Shown: positions 7,949 through 17,445, counted from the first letter of the stretch. The stretch is DNA of 41,271 bases from Rikenellaceae bacterium (GCA_015059685.1 SUZW01000017.1:1-41271); one strand, 5' to 3'. Notes: generated from the letters alone by a model not told the origin. A program made the numbers and translations.

Positions 7949-8714
7949 ATTTCTTTGCCTCTTGCCAGTAGCCCTCCAACTCGTCAAGCGAAGCCTCGCT
8001 TACCATCTTGCCCTGCTCGGCAACACGCTTTTCGATATGGTTGAAACGCTCGATAAACTTCTTGTTTGTCGCCTCGAGAGCATTCTCCGGATCTATGCCG
8101 TTTTTGCGACAGGCGTTTATAAGGGCAAAGAAGAGGTCGCCAAATTCGGCCTCCAGCTTCTCCTTGTCGCCACTCTGCATCTCCGCCTCGACCTCGTGCA
8201 GCTCCTCATTTACCTTATCCCAAACCTCTGCTGCCGAGTTCCAGTCGAAGCCTACGGCTGCGGCCTTCTCGCTTATGCGGAACGCCTTGACCATTGCGGG
8301 CAGTGAGCGTGGCACACCTCCGAGGACTCCACTCTTGCGAGCCTTCTTGCGGAGCTTCAACGCCTCCCAATTCTGCTTCACCTCCTCGGGTGACTCGGCC
8401 AAGACATCGCCATAGACATGCGGGTGGCGGTAGATAAGTTTGTCGCACACTCCGTTTGCCACATCTGCCAAATCGAATGCGCCCTGTTCCTCGCCAATTT
8501 TCGAGTAGAATACAATGTGGAGGAACAAGTCGCCAAGCTCCTCTTTGATACCCTCCATATCGTTGGCAGTAATGGCATCCGCCAACTCGAAAGTCTCCTC
8601 GATGGTATTGTTGCGCAACGAGTGAATTGTCTGCTCTCTATCCCATGGGCACTCGACACGCAGGCGGTTCATCACCTCAATAAGTCGTGCCGTAGCCTCT
8701 AATTTCTTCTCCAT
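7947..8714 (-). CDS. mazG: Nucleoside triphosphate pyrophosphohydrolase MazG
   Basis: 255 residues with two tandem MazG all-alpha domains, as in the E. coli protein, which hydrolyses NTPs and dNTPs to the monophosphate and pyrophosphate in the cytosol. The first domain has the CPWDREQTIHSLRN start and the acidic metal-binding helix EETFELADAI with a following EELGDLF; the second carries EAEFGDLFFALIN. The chosen ATG at 8714 (MEKKLEATARL) follows a promoter at 8738-8767; the frame extends 17 codons further, but these overlap the promoter. It is likely first in a short operon with the gamma-carbonic anhydrase gene. Confidence 0.92.
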   Translation of the reverse strand: MEKKLEATARLIEVMNRLRVECPWDREQTIHSLRNNTIEETFELADAITANDMEGIKEELGDLFLHIVFYSKIGEEQGAFDLADVANGVCDKLIYRHPHVYGDVLAESPEEVKQNWEALKLRKKARKSGVLGGVPRSLPAMVKAFRISEKAAAVGFDWNSAAEVWDKVNEELHEVEAEMQSGDKEKLEAEFGDLFFALINACRKNGIDPENALEATNKKFIERFNHIEKRVAEQGKMVSEASLDELEGYWQEAKK

Positions 8715-8737
8715 AGCTGTTGAAATTCTAATCTCCG

Positions 8738-8767
8738 CAAAGTTACAAAAAAAGTTGTAACACACAA
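8738..8767 (-). promoter_or_regulatory. Promoter of mazG
   Basis: Minus-strand TTG (8767-8765), a 19-bp gap, TAACTTTG (8745-8738), 24 bp before the ATG. Confidence 0.6.
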
Positions 8768-8806
8768 TCGTGACGAGGGTGAAATGACGAAAAAAACGAT
8801 TGAAAC

Positions 8807-8837
8807 TTGCGACTATGTTATATAAGTATTATATTTG
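8807..8837 (+). promoter_or_regulatory. Promoter of the hexosaminidase gene
   Basis: TTG (8807-8809), a 20-bp gap, TATATTTG (8830-8837), about 28 bp before the chosen ATG at 8866. It rules out the longer frame beginning at 8800. Confidence 0.65.
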
Positions 8838-8865
8838 TACCAAGCAAAACCAAAACTATTTGAAG

Positions 8866-11049
8866 ATGAGAACAAAACTACTAATTTTTGCAGCTGCGCT
8901 CTTTGCGAGCATTGGCTGTAGCACCTCGCAGGAGTTTGTACAACCCCTTCCTGCCAACACTATTATTCCGCAGCCTAACGAAATAGTTGCTGCTGAGGGC
9001 GAGTTCGAGATTAACGCCATGACATCGCTCTGCTACGATGCGGAGCTTGAGGGCGTGGCGAACTACTTGTTGAAATATCTCCCATTATCGCACAAGGGCG
9101 AGCAAGAGGAGAATTGCATAAAACTCTCGCTCGACGACGACCTTGCAGCCGAGGCCTACGAACTTGAGATTGACTCCGAGGGTATATCTATCGAAGGCGG
9201 AGGCTATGGCGGTGTATTTAATGGTGTGCAGTCGCTGCTGCAGATGGTGCCTGCGGTATATTTGGAGAGTGCGAAGTTGCCGTTGAAGGTCTGCTGCGTG
9301 GAGATTAAGGATGCGCCTCGTTTCGAGTATCGAGGTGCGCATCTCGATGTTGCTCGTACCTATATGCCTGTAGCAGATATTAAGCGATATATCGACCTTA
9401 TGGCGATGCACAAACTCAATAAGTTCCACCTTCATCTCACCGACGATGAGGGTTGGCGTATCGAGATAAAGTCGCACCCCGAGTTCGCTCTCGAAGGCGG
9501 CTTCCGTGGTGGCGATGCGAAGGTGTGGCCTCGCTATAGCAAGTTCGATGAGAGGTGGGGTGGCTACTACACCCACGAGGAGCTGCGTGATATCGTAGCC
9601 TACGCTGCCGAGCGCAATATCGAGGTGATACCCGAGATAGATCTCCCGGGCCATAGTCGTGCTTTGGCGCAGATCTGCCCCGACATCCTCTGTAACTACA
9701 CCCCCGATAAGGAGTCGTGGGGTGGTCGTGACTTGCGCAATGCGTGGTGTGTTGCGAAGGAGAGCAACTACGCTCTTGTCGAGGACATCATCCGTGAGGT
9801 TGCCGAGATATTTCCTTCGGAGTATATCCATATTGGTGGCGACGAGGTGGCCTTGGCTTTGGGTTATCATATCTGGTCAAAGTGCCCAGATTGTACAGCC
9901 TTGATGCGCAAGCACGGCTATACTTCGTATATGCAGTTGCAGGATATCTTCACCGAGCGTGTTGCCGGCATCTTGGAGCGTTACGGCAAGAAACCTGCCG
10001 TTTGGAACGAGGCTATCGAGGGCGGCCGACTCGACAAGGATACAAAGGTTTATGGATGGAAGAATGTTAAGGTCTGCAAGGAGAGTGTCGATAGAGGCTA
10101 CGCGACTGTCGTTATGCCTGGTGGCTACTTCTACTTCGATAGTCGTCAATCGGAGCACGAGAAAGGTCAGAAGTGGGCAGGCCATTTCGATGCAAAGAAG
10201 GTTGCTACATTCAACTTCGTGGATCAGGGCTTTACCGAGGAGAATATGAAGCATGTGTGGGGCATATCTACGGCATTTTGGAGCGAGTTGTATATCGACA
10301 ATAATCCGGAGTCGCACCACTATATCGACTATATGTGCTTCCCTCGCTTCTGCGTTGCTTCCGAAATTGCTTGGCGGGGCCAATGTAGGTGGGAGGAGTT
10401 CTACCCATCGTTGCTTGCGCACTATGAGCGATTGTCGAATATGGGCGTAAGCTACCGCCTCGAGTCTCCGAGCGTGAAGGTTGAGAATGGCAAGATTGTG
10501 GTTACCGCAGCCGAGAAAAACCAAACGCTCTACTATACCGACAAATTTACGGGCAAGACCGAACGCTATACCAAACCACTCGACAGCCACCTCGCTTCGC
10601 AGGTGTCGTTCCATGCCGAGTACCGCACGGGGCGTAGTGCAGATATAGCACTCGATGCTTACTACAAAACGAAAAGACCAAAGATGACCGTAACGACCTC
10701 GCTGCCTTTGCGCAAGAGAAATTCGTTGAAGGATATCGAGGCCTATAATATTGTGCACACCTCCCGAACTGCTCATGCGGGTGATTGGTTGGAGTATCGT
10801 TTTGCCGAGCCGGTGAAGAGTCGTCGCATAACCTTTGCTACGGGTCATCCTCACCTCAATCGTGCGATATTGGAGTTTGCCTATGTTGAGGCGAGCTACG
10901 ATGGCGAGAACTTTGAGCAGGTGGGTCGCCTGCACCTGGGTGCTTTAGCCTTCGAGCCAAAGAGTGAGGTGCATGCGTTGCGTGTCGTAGCCGATGGTCC
11001 GAGCGATGCCGAGCCAAAGGTTGTGATCCTGCCGTTGCATATAGAGTAG
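8866..11049 (+). CDS. Beta-N-acetylhexosaminidase, GH20 family, lipoprotein
   Basis: 727 residues. A lipoprotein signal peptide ends at SIGC with C18, so the enzyme is probably anchored in the periplasm or outer membrane. An N-terminal GH20b domain is followed by the GH20 barrel with the catalytic HIGGDE pair D326-E327 and further family signatures (LHLTDDEGWRIEIKSHP, EIDLPGHSRA). The C-terminal part (about 590-727) looks like a discoidin (F5/8 type C)-like module after a short linker. GH20 enzymes remove terminal GlcNAc or GalNAc from glycans with substrate-assisted catalysis; host mucin or glycoprotein N-glycans are likely substrates in a gut commensal, but that is inference. Transcribed alone: own promoter, and a perfect terminator at 11068-11101. 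Confidence 0.93.
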   Translation: MRTKLLIFAAALFASIGCSTSQEFVQPLPANTIIPQPNEIVAAEGEFEINAMTSLCYDAELEGVANYLLKYLPLSHKGEQEENCIKLSLDDDLAAEAYELEIDSEGISIEGGGYGGVFNGVQSLLQMVPAVYLESAKLPLKVCCVEIKDAPRFEYRGAHLDVARTYMPVADIKRYIDLMAMHKLNKFHLHLTDDEGWRIEIKSHPEFALEGGFRGGDAKVWPRYSKFDERWGGYYTHEELRDIVAYAAERNIEVIPEIDLPGHSRALAQICPDILCNYTPDKESWGGRDLRNAWCVAKESNYALVEDIIREVAEIFPSEYIHIGGDEVALALGYHIWSKCPDCTALMRKHGYTSYMQLQDIFTERVAGILERYGKKPAVWNEAIEGGRLDKDTKVYGWKNVKVCKESVDRGYATVVMPGGYFYFDSRQSEHEKGQKWAGHFDAKKVATFNFVDQGFTEENMKHVWGISTAFWSELYIDNNPESHHYIDYMCFPRFCVASEIAWRGQCRWEEFYPSLLAHYERLSNMGVSYRLESPSVKVENGKIVVTAAEKNQTLYYTDKFTGKTERYTKPLDSHLASQVSFHAEYRTGRSADIALDAYYKTKRPKMTVTTSLPLRKRNSLKDIEAYNIVHTSRTAHAGDWLEYRFAEPVKSRRITFATGHPHLNRAILEFAYVEASYDGENFEQVGRLHLGALAFEPKSEVHALRVVADGPSDAEPKVVILPLHIE

Positions 11050-11067
11050 GGCTCTGAATTACAGCAA

Positions 11068-11101
11068 CAATATAGGCTCCAGACACCTGGAGCCTATATT
11101 G
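11068..11101. terminator. Bidirectional terminator between hexosaminidase and aroB
   Basis: A perfect 15-bp stem (11068-11082 with 11087-11101) with a 4-base loop, between two convergent genes. Confidence 0.8.
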
Positions 11102-11112
11102 CTATCGTGTAG

Positions 11113-12126
11113 TTATAGTATAGAGTCTAATTCGGTATAGGGCACCAGCCTATCTACGACCGAGCCTATTGCGGTCGGGAATATCAGGTGCAGAGCGTTG
11201 CCACTGCGCTTTTTATCTCCGCCAATGGCCTTTAGCAAGATCTTGCGTTCAACGGGTAGAGCTGTGTCGTACTCGAAGTGCTCCAGAAGTGAGAAGATGC
11301 GGTTGGCATCGCCCTCGGAGATGATGTTTTGAGCCAAGGCCGAGCGAGTGATGTGGTATAGCCCTATCGCTACGGCCTCACCGTGGTTGTACTTCGAGCA
11401 ACTCTTCTCGATGGCGTGAGCTATGGTGTGGCCGAGGTTCAGGATGCGACGATAGCCACCCTCACGCTCATCTTTGGCTACGACCGAGGCCTTAATCTTG
11501 ATACATCGGGCCACAACATCCTCCAGCAGAGCTGTGTTGTTGCGTAATTCGTCGAAAGAGCTCTGCTCCAATATCTCGAACAGCTCCTTTTCGCCCAATA
11601 TGGCACTCTTGATAACCTCGGCTAACCCTGCACGGAACTCACGCTTGGGCAGCGTTGCAAGCAGGGAGGTGTCGCACACCACAAACTTCGGTTGCAGGAA
11701 TGTGCCGACCATATTTTTGTAGCCCCCGATATTTACGCCATTCTTTCCTCCGACCGAGGCATCGACCGAGCCGAGTAGGGTAGTGGTAACGAAACCAAAC
11801 TCCACACCTCGCATATATGTTGCTCCGACAAAGCCTGCGATATCGGTCACGATGCCACCGCCTATACCCAAGATGAAGCACTCTCTGTCGGCACCCATCT
11901 CGATAAGCTGACGATACACGCCATCCAAAGTGGCCAAACTCTTGGCCTGCTCACCCTGTCCGATAAGGATATGCTCGTACGAGGCGATAAGGTCGTGATG
12001 TGTGCGGTCGATATTGCTGTCGGAGATAACAACAACCCGTTTTTGCGGTAGTAGTTGCTGCAGTAACGCCTCTGCGCCACCTATATATACACGGCTTCCG
12101 TCAGTTACTTCTATCTGCTCAATCAT
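11113..12126 (-). CDS. aroB: 3-dehydroquinate synthase
   Basis: 337 residues. AroB converts DAHP to 3-dehydroquinate, the second step of the shikimate pathway, using NAD and a divalent metal. Visible are the NAD-binding GGGIVTDIAGFVGATYMRG region, the GKNGVNIGGYKN substrate segment, and the metal-ligand motifs LGHTIAHAIE and NHGEAVAIG. The ATG at 12126 (MIEQIEVTDG) is preferred: the 29 extra codons of the open frame run into the divergent typA start and across a -7-like box. Length is slightly short of the usual 350-370 but the domains look complete. Confidence 0.92.
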   Translation of the reverse strand: MIEQIEVTDGSRVYIGGAEALLQQLLPQKRVVVISDSNIDRTHHDLIASYEHILIGQGEQAKSLATLDGVYRQLIEMGADRECFILGIGGGIVTDIAGFVGATYMRGVEFGFVTTTLLGSVDASVGGKNGVNIGGYKNMVGTFLQPKFVVCDTSLLATLPKREFRAGLAEVIKSAILGEKELFEILEQSSFDELRNNTALLEDVVARCIKIKASVVAKDEREGGYRRILNLGHTIAHAIEKSCSKYNHGEAVAIGLYHITRSALAQNIISEGDANRIFSLLEHFEYDTALPVERKILLKAIGGDKKRSGNALHLIFPTAIGSVVDRLVPYTELDSIL

Positions 12127-12149
12127 AATTTTCCTAACGATTAGTTCTA

Positions 12150-12157
12150 CAAAAGTA
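12150..12157 (-). promoter_or_regulatory. Possible -7 box for aroB
   Basis: Minus-strand TACTTTTG 24 bp before the aroB ATG. No good -33 match at the right distance, so this is tentative. Confidence 0.35.
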
Positions 12158-12179
12158 GCAATTTTCCGATTATAATTAG

Positions 12180-12187
12180 TATTTTTG
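12180..12187 (+). promoter_or_regulatory. Possible -7 box for typA
   Basis: TATTTTTG 20 bp before the typA ATG fits TAnnTTTG; the -33 region is unclear. Divergent from the aroB box. Confidence 0.4.
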
Positions 12188-12207
12188 CGCAATAATTGTG
12201 AAAAGGT

Positions 12208-14007
12208 ATGCAAAAATTACGCAATATCGCTATCATTGCCCATGTCGATCACGGCAAGACTACGCTGGTCGATAAGATGATTTTGGCGGGCAATCTCCTT
12301 CGTGAGCCATCAAAAACAGGCGACCTCGTACTCGACAACAACGACCTGGAGCGTGAGAGAGGTATAACCATTTTGTCGAAGAATGTTTCGGTCGTATATA
12401 AAGATTACAAAATCAACATCATCGACACCCCGGGACACGCTGACTTCGGTGGCGAGGTGGAGCGTGTTCTGAATATGTGCGATGGCGTGTTGTTGCTGGT
12501 CGATGCCTTCGAGGGTACGATGCCGCAGACTCGCTTCGTGTTGCAGAAGGCTCTCGCCCTCGGCAAGAAACCTATCGTCGTAATCAACAAGGTCGATAAG
12601 CCGAATTGTCGCCCCGAGGTTGTGAATGAACAGGTTTTCGACCTGATGTTTACACTCGATGCTACGGAGGAACAGTTGGACTATAAAACCATCTACGGCT
12701 CGGCAAAGCAGGGGTGGATGTCTCACAAGTGGAATGAGAAGACCGATAGTATTGTGCCACTGCTCGATGCTATCATCGACGAAATACCTGCACCGGCCGT
12801 GAGTGAGGGTACTCCGCAGTTGCTTGTAACTTCGCTCGAATACTCATCTTATATTGGTCGTATTGCGGTCGGAAAACTTACTCGTGGAACGCTTGTAAAT
12901 GGTCAGAATGTAACCCTCGCAAAGCGTGATGGAGTAACCAAAATCAAGACCAAGATTAAGGATTTGATGGTCTTTGACGGCTTGGGCAAGAAGAAGGTCG
13001 AGAAGGTGGAGTGTGGCGAGATTTGCGCCTTGGTAGGTATCGAGGGCTTCGAGATTGGAGATACAATCTGTGATTTTGAAAATCCCGAGCCACTGCCACC
13101 AATCAAGATTGACGAGCCGACGATGTCGATGCTCTTCACAATTAACAACTCCCCATTCTTCGGCAAGGATGGCAAGTATGTAACCTCTCGCCATATCAAG
13201 GAGCGTTTGGACAGCGAGCTGGAGCGCAACTTGGCGTTGCGAGTAGAGCCGGGACAGAATGCCGATTCGTTTATCGTCTATGGCCGTGGCGTGTTGCACC
13301 TCTCGGTGCTTATCGAGACCATGCGCCGTGAGGGCTACGAGTTGCAGGTAGGCCAGCCGAAGGTTATTATCAAGGAGATTGATGGCGTGAAGTGTGAGCC
13401 TGTCGAGGAGATGACTATCGACTGCCCTGATGAGATGGCAGGTACAGTCATAGAACTCTCGACCCGTCGCAAGGGTACGCTTACAAATATGGAGTCGTCA
13501 AATGGTCGTACTCGCCTCGAATTCGATATCCCTTCACGAGGAATTATCGGCTTGCGCTCGAATATGCTCACCGCAACTGCGGGCGAGGCTATTATGTCGC
13601 ACCGCCTGCGTGCCTTCGAACCATATATGGGCGATATAGATATGCGTACCAACGGCTCGATTATCGCTTCGGAAACAGGTATGGCGTACGCCTATTCGAT
13701 TGACAAACTGCAAGATAGAGGTCGCTTCTTCATCTCACCTATGGAGGAGGTCTATATGGGTCAGGTTATTGGTGAGCACACCCGCAGCAACGATATCACC
13801 GTAAATGTCTGCAAGGCGAAACAGCTTACCAATATGCGAGCTTCGGGCTCCGACGATAAGGCGGTTATCGTGCCACCAAAGGTCTTCTCGTTGGAGGAGG
13901 CGTTGGAGTATATCAAGGAGGACGAATATGTTGAGGTTACCCCTCACTCGATGCGATTGCGCAAAATTCTACTTAATGAGATAGATAGAAAGAGGGCTGC
14001 CAAATAA
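12208..14007 (+). CDS. typA: Ribosome-associated GTPase TypA/BipA
   Basis: 599 residues, full length for this translational GTPase. It acts on the 50S subunit, in ribosome assembly and stress or cold adaptation. GTP-binding motifs: P-loop AHVDHGKTT (11-19), switch [10 protein letters not shown] (73-80), and NKVD (127-130). The later EF-G-like domains and the characteristic C-terminal domain follow, including [13 protein letters not shown] and [19 protein letters not shown]. The ATG at 12208 is the only start compatible with the family N-terminus. It ends with a hairpin terminator at 14053-14083. Confidence 0.96.
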   Translation: MQKLRNIAIIAHVDHGKTTLVDKMILAGNLLREPSKTGDLVLDNNDLERERGITILSKNVSVVYKDYKINIIDTPGHADFGGEVERVLNMCDGVLLLVDAFEGTMPQTRFVLQKALALGKKPIVVINKVDKPNCRPEVVNEQVFDLMFTLDATEEQLDYKTIYGSAKQGWMSHKWNEKTDSIVPLLDAIIDEIPAPAVSEGTPQLLVTSLEYSSYIGRIAVGKLTRGTLVNGQNVTLAKRDGVTKIKTKIKDLMVFDGLGKKKVEKVECGEICALVGIEGFEIGDTICDFENPEPLPPIKIDEPTMSMLFTINNSPFFGKDGKYVTSRHIKERLDSELERNLALRVEPGQNADSFIVYGRGVLHLSVLIETMRREGYELQVGQPKVIIKEIDGVKCEPVEEMTIDCPDEMAGTVIELSTRRKGTLTNMESSNGRTRLEFDIPSRGIIGLRSNMLTATAGEAIMSHRLRAFEPYMGDIDMRTNGSIIASETGMAYAYSIDKLQDRGRFFISPMEEVYMGQVIGEHTRSNDITVNVCKAKQLTNMRASGSDDKAVIVPPKVFSLEEALEYIKEDEYVEVTPHSMRLRKILLNEIDRKRAAK

Positions 14008-14011
14008 ATGG

Positions 14012-14045
14012 GCTTTTAGCCATTAGCTATTAGCCATTGGCTTTT
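14012..14045. repeat. Heptamer array, TTAGCCATT family
   Basis: Four units just after the typA stop. Same orientation as the other eight copies, but the only one not placed before a minus-strand start codon. Confidence 0.8.
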
Positions 14046-14052
14046 TACGATT

Positions 14053-14083
14053 AGGGCGAGATTTTTTTCTCGCTCTTTTTTTT
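14053..14083 (+). terminator. Rho-independent terminator of typA
   Basis: A 9-bp stem (14053-14061 with 14068-14076, one G-U pair) followed by an eight-base T run. Confidence 0.8.
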
Positions 14084-14112
14084 GTGAGAGTTAGAATTAT
14101 TTTCTATCTTTG
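14081..14112 (+). promoter_or_regulatory. Promoter of the BACON/LRR lipoprotein gene
   Basis: TTTG (14081-14084), a 20-bp gap, TATCTTTG (14105-14112): a full match to the phylum consensus. It overlaps the T run of the typA terminator. The start codon is almost 290 bp downstream, so the mRNA has a long leader. Confidence 0.75.
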
Positions 14113-14119
14113 TAGTGCA

Positions 14120-14400
14120 GTCCGAAAGGATTGCGGACATTTTAATTGGATGAAAGTGTATTAGCTTTATCTTGCGTAGAAATCCGGAAAATTTCAAAAC
14201 GACCAAGGTAAGCAAACACACTCATCACCTTGTATTGGTTATGGGCTCCACAACCCTAACCACCAATACGGGTGTGGGGTATTGTTTATTTGGTCAATGG
14301 CAATTCCGGAGCCTCTACGCAGATAAACTAATCGGCTCCACACTTTCCTTTTTATCATAACAGCCTGTTCGGAGTTGGTAGGCAACAAATGGGTAAAACT
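14120..14400 (+). promoter_or_regulatory. Long structured 5' leader of the BACON/LRR gene (candidate cis-regulatory RNA)
   Basis: About 280 untranslated bases with successive stems: GTCCG 14120-14124 with 14134-14138; GAAAT 14179-14183 with 14191-14195; CAAGGT 14204-14209 with 14227-14232; TATTGGT 14233-14239 with 14262-14268. The last partner can instead pair onward, CAATAC 14264-14269 with 14279-14284. GGAGCC at 14308-14313 can pair with either 14244-14249 or 14334-14339, so two folds compete. A 62-codon frame inside (from 14172) has no family look. No known riboswitch class was recognised. Confidence 0.45.
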
Positions 14401-16494
14401 ATGAAAAAGTTATTACTTTTGCTTGCACTTGTCGGAATGGTGACAATGGGTTGTACCGATAACCCTAGCTCCGATGACCAAAATTCTTCAACCGAACAAC
14501 CAGGCCCGGATGTTCCGGTGGGCGACGAAGATTTGAGCTTTACACACAACACCGACACCACTCCAGAAATTTCGCACGAGGGCGGAACAGCGAGAATTTC
14601 GTTTACTACATCGCTATCGTGGAGCGTATCGGTATATGCCGATTGGCTATCCGTGTCGGAGGATGAGGGCGAGGCCGGCAACGGCAGTTTCGTAATCACA
14701 GCCGAGGCCAACACCACGACAAGGGAGCGCAAAGGTGTTGTGGCTATTAAGTTGAGCAATAATAAGTCTTACGAGATTACGGTTACACAGTCGTTCAATA
14801 CCGATAGCGACGATATTGAGTTTATCAACAACACAAACACCGCACCTCGCATGGAGTATGGTGGTGGTACGGTGCAAATCTCATTTATCGCCAAGACCGA
14901 TTGGACTGTAACCTGCTATGCTGATTGGCTTTCGACCTCGGAGTCTTCGGGCAAAAAGGGCGAAAACAGCTTCTTTATTACGGCTGCCAGCAATCCTAAT
15001 GACAAGGAGCGCAGTGGCGTTGTAGCTATCAAGACTTCAAACAATAAGTCATACGAGATTAAGGTTACACAAGACCCTAACGCAGGTATTATGCAACTTA
15101 CAGTTGCAGCAAATGAGGTACTCTACACCACCATTTTTGATACTCAACTCAATCTATACAAAGAGAATGGCTTTGGTGGTAACCTTATCAGCCACTCCTA
15201 CGATACGGAGAAGGGCTATGGCTCTATCCGCTTCGATAACTATGTTACCTCTATCCCGTCAAAGGCGTTTAAGGACTGCACCACTTTGGAGAGCATCTAC
15301 TTGCCGGAGGGTGTAACCTATATCGCTCCCGACGCTTTCGAGGGCTGCACAAATCTTAAATATATCATCAGCCCGAACTCGGACAACTACACAATGTTTG
15401 TCTATAATAATGAGATAATGGTTGTTGCTCCGGCAGAGACGCACTTTGTTATACCGGAGGGTGTGCAAACAGTTGAACAAGGCGTCTTCGCAAATTCGAA
15501 GGTGGAGAGTATCGTCTTTCCTAAAAGTATGAAGTCTATTGGCAACTACTCTTTTCAAAACAATAAAACTTTGAAAAGCATAGTGTTCAATGGGCCTACA
15601 AGAATTGGGAAAAGTGCGTTTTATGAGTGTTCCTCTTTGACGAGTGTTACATTTGCATTGACTACTACATCGATGGGAACTTCTGTAATTGAAGAGATGG
15701 GATTCAAAAATTGTACAGCCCTTTCTTCAGTGATATTCTTCGAAGATGAATTCTATTCTATTGGCTCTCAAGCGTTTTATGGCTGTACAGAACTTAAACG
15801 CTTACAACTACCCCAATCGGGAGCATTTGGTAACTGTGTATTCGCATATAGCGGCTTGACTGAACTCACTATCCCTGGTGGTATTAGTCTGCATTCAGAA
15901 TGTTTATCTTATTGCAATAAGCTAAAGAATGTGGTGATTGAGGCGGGAGTAACAGAGATACCTGACTGCGCATTCCAATACTCGTCGCTCCAAACAATAA
16001 CACTCCCTAATACTATTGAAACCATTGGCGAGAAGGCCTTCTATGGTTGCTCTTCTCTAATAAGTCTGACTATTCCAGAAAGTGTTACCTCGCTCAGTTA
16101 TTGTGCTTTGAGCGGTGCCAAGGGAGAACTAATAATTGAGAGTAAAATAATAGAAGCAAATTTCAGTTCTACCACAATACCTGTAAAAACTTGGTTGAAA
16201 GATTCAAGGTTCTCAAAACTAACTATTGGCGATAATATTACAAAGATTGGAGAGTATGCATTCAAGGACTATGAGATTGACACCATAACCATAGGTAGTG
16301 CTGTAGAATATATTGGTTACAATGCGTTTAATGAGCGATATACTAGTGCGTATTTTAAGCCTACAGTAGCCCCAATCCCTGCCTCTGGGAATTTTGATTT
16401 GAAAATTGCAACTATGTATGTTCCACGAGGATATCTTGATGCCTACAAGAATTGGACTAACCGTGCTAACGAGATAGTTGAATACGATTTTTAG
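14401..16494 (+). CDS. BACON- and leucine-rich-repeat (BspA-like) surface lipoprotein
   Basis: 697 residues. A lipoprotein signal ends at TMGC with C18, followed by an acidic, Ser-rich linker typical of exported Bacteroidetes lipoproteins. Two BACON domains (about 45-135 and 140-228) each carry the WSV or WTV ... YADWLS core and end in SYEI(T/K)VTQ. The remaining two thirds are BspA/TpLRR-type repeats (LRR_5) with recurrent units such as IPSKAFKDCTTLESIYLPEGVT and IGEKAFYGCSSL. BACON domains are thought to bind glycans or mucin and BspA-like repeats to mediate adhesion, so a surface adhesin is the likely role. The ATG at 14401 (MKKLLLLL) gives the better signal than the ATG at 14389 (MGKTMKK). 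A strong promoter and a long structured leader precede it. Confidence 0.88.
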   Translation: MKKLLLLLALVGMVTMGCTDNPSSDDQNSSTEQPGPDVPVGDEDLSFTHNTDTTPEISHEGGTARISFTTSLSWSVSVYADWLSVSEDEGEAGNGSFVITAEANTTTRERKGVVAIKLSNNKSYEITVTQSFNTDSDDIEFINNTNTAPRMEYGGGTVQISFIAKTDWTVTCYADWLSTSESSGKKGENSFFITAASNPNDKERSGVVAIKTSNNKSYEIKVTQDPNAGIMQLTVAANEVLYTTIFDTQLNLYKENGFGGNLISHSYDTEKGYGSIRFDNYVTSIPSKAFKDCTTLESIYLPEGVTYIAPDAFEGCTNLKYIISPNSDNYTMFVYNNEIMVVAPAETHFVIPEGVQTVEQGVFANSKVESIVFPKSMKSIGNYSFQNNKTLKSIVFNGPTRIGKSAFYECSSLTSVTFALTTTSMGTSVIEEMGFKNCTALSSVIFFEDEFYSIGSQAFYGCTELKRLQLPQSGAFGNCVFAYSGLTELTIPGGISLHSECLSYCNKLKNVVIEAGVTEIPDCAFQYSSLQTITLPNTIETIGEKAFYGCSSLISLTIPESVTSLSYCALSGAKGELIIESKIIEANFSSTTIPVKTWLKDSRFSKLTIGDNITKIGEYAFKDYEIDTITIGSAVEYIGYNAFNERYTSAYFKPTVAPIPASGNFDLKIATMYVPRGYLDAYKNWTNRANEIVEYDF

Positions 16495-16530
16495 AAGTTA
16501 ATTCTAAAACTTTACAACTATGATTTAACT

Positions 16531-16560
16531 AAAAAAGTAGCCTTCCCGGGCTACTTTTTT
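16531..16560. terminator. Bidirectional terminator, LRR gene / DUF454 gene
   Basis: Stem AAAAAGTAGCC/GGCTACTTTTT around a 6-base loop. The T runs serve both strands. The DUF454 stop codon lies inside the right arm. Confidence 0.85.
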
Positions 16561-16916
16561 AGTGTTTTGAACGAGAGTATATGCCACGAGATACCAATGG
16601 CAAGGAGTGTCATCAGCACCTGTGCCCACCACCACTCATCGACCACCGCAAAGATGCAGTAGCCTATTGTAAGCCAGACCAACGACACCGAAATAATCTT
16701 CACACGCAGAGGTATGGCACGATATTCTCTGAAATTGCGGATATACTCGCCAAAGACCTTGTGATTGAGCAGCCACTCGTAGAGCGCAGGCGAAGCCTTA
16801 ACCCACACCGCAGCCGAGAGGAGCAGAAATGGCGTGGTAGGGAGTAACGGAAGAAACATTCCCGTAACGCCCAATGCAAGCGATATGCAACCAACTATGA
16901 TTAAAAATATCTTCAT
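16551..16916 (-). CDS. YbaN/DUF454 family inner-membrane protein
   Basis: 121 residues with three to four hydrophobic helices. The start (MKIFLIIVGCISLALGVTG) and the MFLPLLPTTPFLLLSA motif are the DUF454/YbaN signature, and the following Leu-Asn-His-...-Phe-Gly-x-Tyr-Ile-Arg-Asn-Phe segment is also conserved. The function of the family is not established. It is monocistronic: a -7-like box is in front and its stop codon lies in a shared terminator. Confidence 0.85.
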   Translation of the reverse strand: MKIFLIIVGCISLALGVTGMFLPLLPTTPFLLLSAAVWVKASPALYEWLLNHKVFGEYIRNFREYRAIPLRVKIISVSLVWLTIGYCIFAVVDEWWWAQVLMTLLAIGISWHILSFKTLKK

Positions 16917-16925
16917 TTATGGTGG

Positions 16926-16933
16926 CAAAGATA
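16926..16933 (-). promoter_or_regulatory. -7 box for the DUF454 gene
   Basis: Minus-strand TATCTTTG ten bases before the ATG at 16916; no clear -33. Confidence 0.45.
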
Positions 16934-16944
16934 TAAATTATTTG

Positions 16945-16952
16945 TATATTTG
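16945..16952 (+). promoter_or_regulatory. -7 box for rpiB
   Basis: TATATTTG 38 bp before the rpiB ATG; -33 region weak. Divergent from the DUF454 box. Confidence 0.45.
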
Positions 16953-16990
16953 TAAAGCGAAACAGATTAATCAAAAATAGGTATTTTAAT

Positions 16991-17422
16991 ATGAATAAAA
17001 TTGGTATCGCTTGCGACCACGCAGGCTACGATTTGAAGGAGTTTTTGACGGGCTACCTCTCGGCAAAGGGTTTTGAGGTCTTCGACTTTGGTTGCCACTC
17101 GGAGGAGAGCTGTGACTATCCCGACTATGCGCACCCTATGGCCGATGCTCTCGAGGCGGGCGAGTTCCCTCGTGCTGTGGGTATCTGTGGCTCGGGCGAG
17201 GGTATGGCTATCACGCTTAACAAACACGCCAAGGTGCGTGCTTCGCTCTGCTGGTTGCCCGAAATAGCACACCTTACACGCCAGCACAACGACAGTAATG
17301 TCTTGGTCTTGCCGGCTCGCTTTATCTCTAACGAGGAGGCTGTGGCAATTCTTGACGAGTGGCTCACGACCGAGTTCGAGGGTGGTCGCCACGAGCGCAG
17401 AGTGTCGAAGATTGTTCGATAG
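16991..17422 (+). CDS. rpiB: Ribose-5-phosphate isomerase B
   Basis: 143 residues, the standard RpiB length. It interconverts ribulose-5-phosphate and ribose-5-phosphate in the non-oxidative pentose phosphate pathway and so helps supply PRPP for the purine genes nearby, although it is not part of that operon. Catalytic residues match the family: D9-H10 in ACDHAG, C66 in GICGSGEG, and H99 in TRQHND. RpiB relatives acting on allose-6-phosphate or galactose-6-phosphate (LacA/B) exist, but the sequence is closest to RpiB by motif. It has its own -7 box and a 15-bp terminator. Confidence 0.93.
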   Translation: MNKIGIACDHAGYDLKEFLTGYLSAKGFEVFDFGCHSEESCDYPDYAHPMADALEAGEFPRAVGICGSGEGMAITLNKHAKVRASLCWLPEIAHLTRQHNDSNVLVLPARFISNEEAVAILDEWLTTEFEGGRHERRVSKIVR

Positions 17423-17445
17423 GGTAGCGATACTGCTTCTAACAA

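Noticed and set aside
14172..14360. 62-codon frame inside the LRR gene leader
   Set aside because: Composition and stems fit structured RNA better; no recognisable protein and no start signal.
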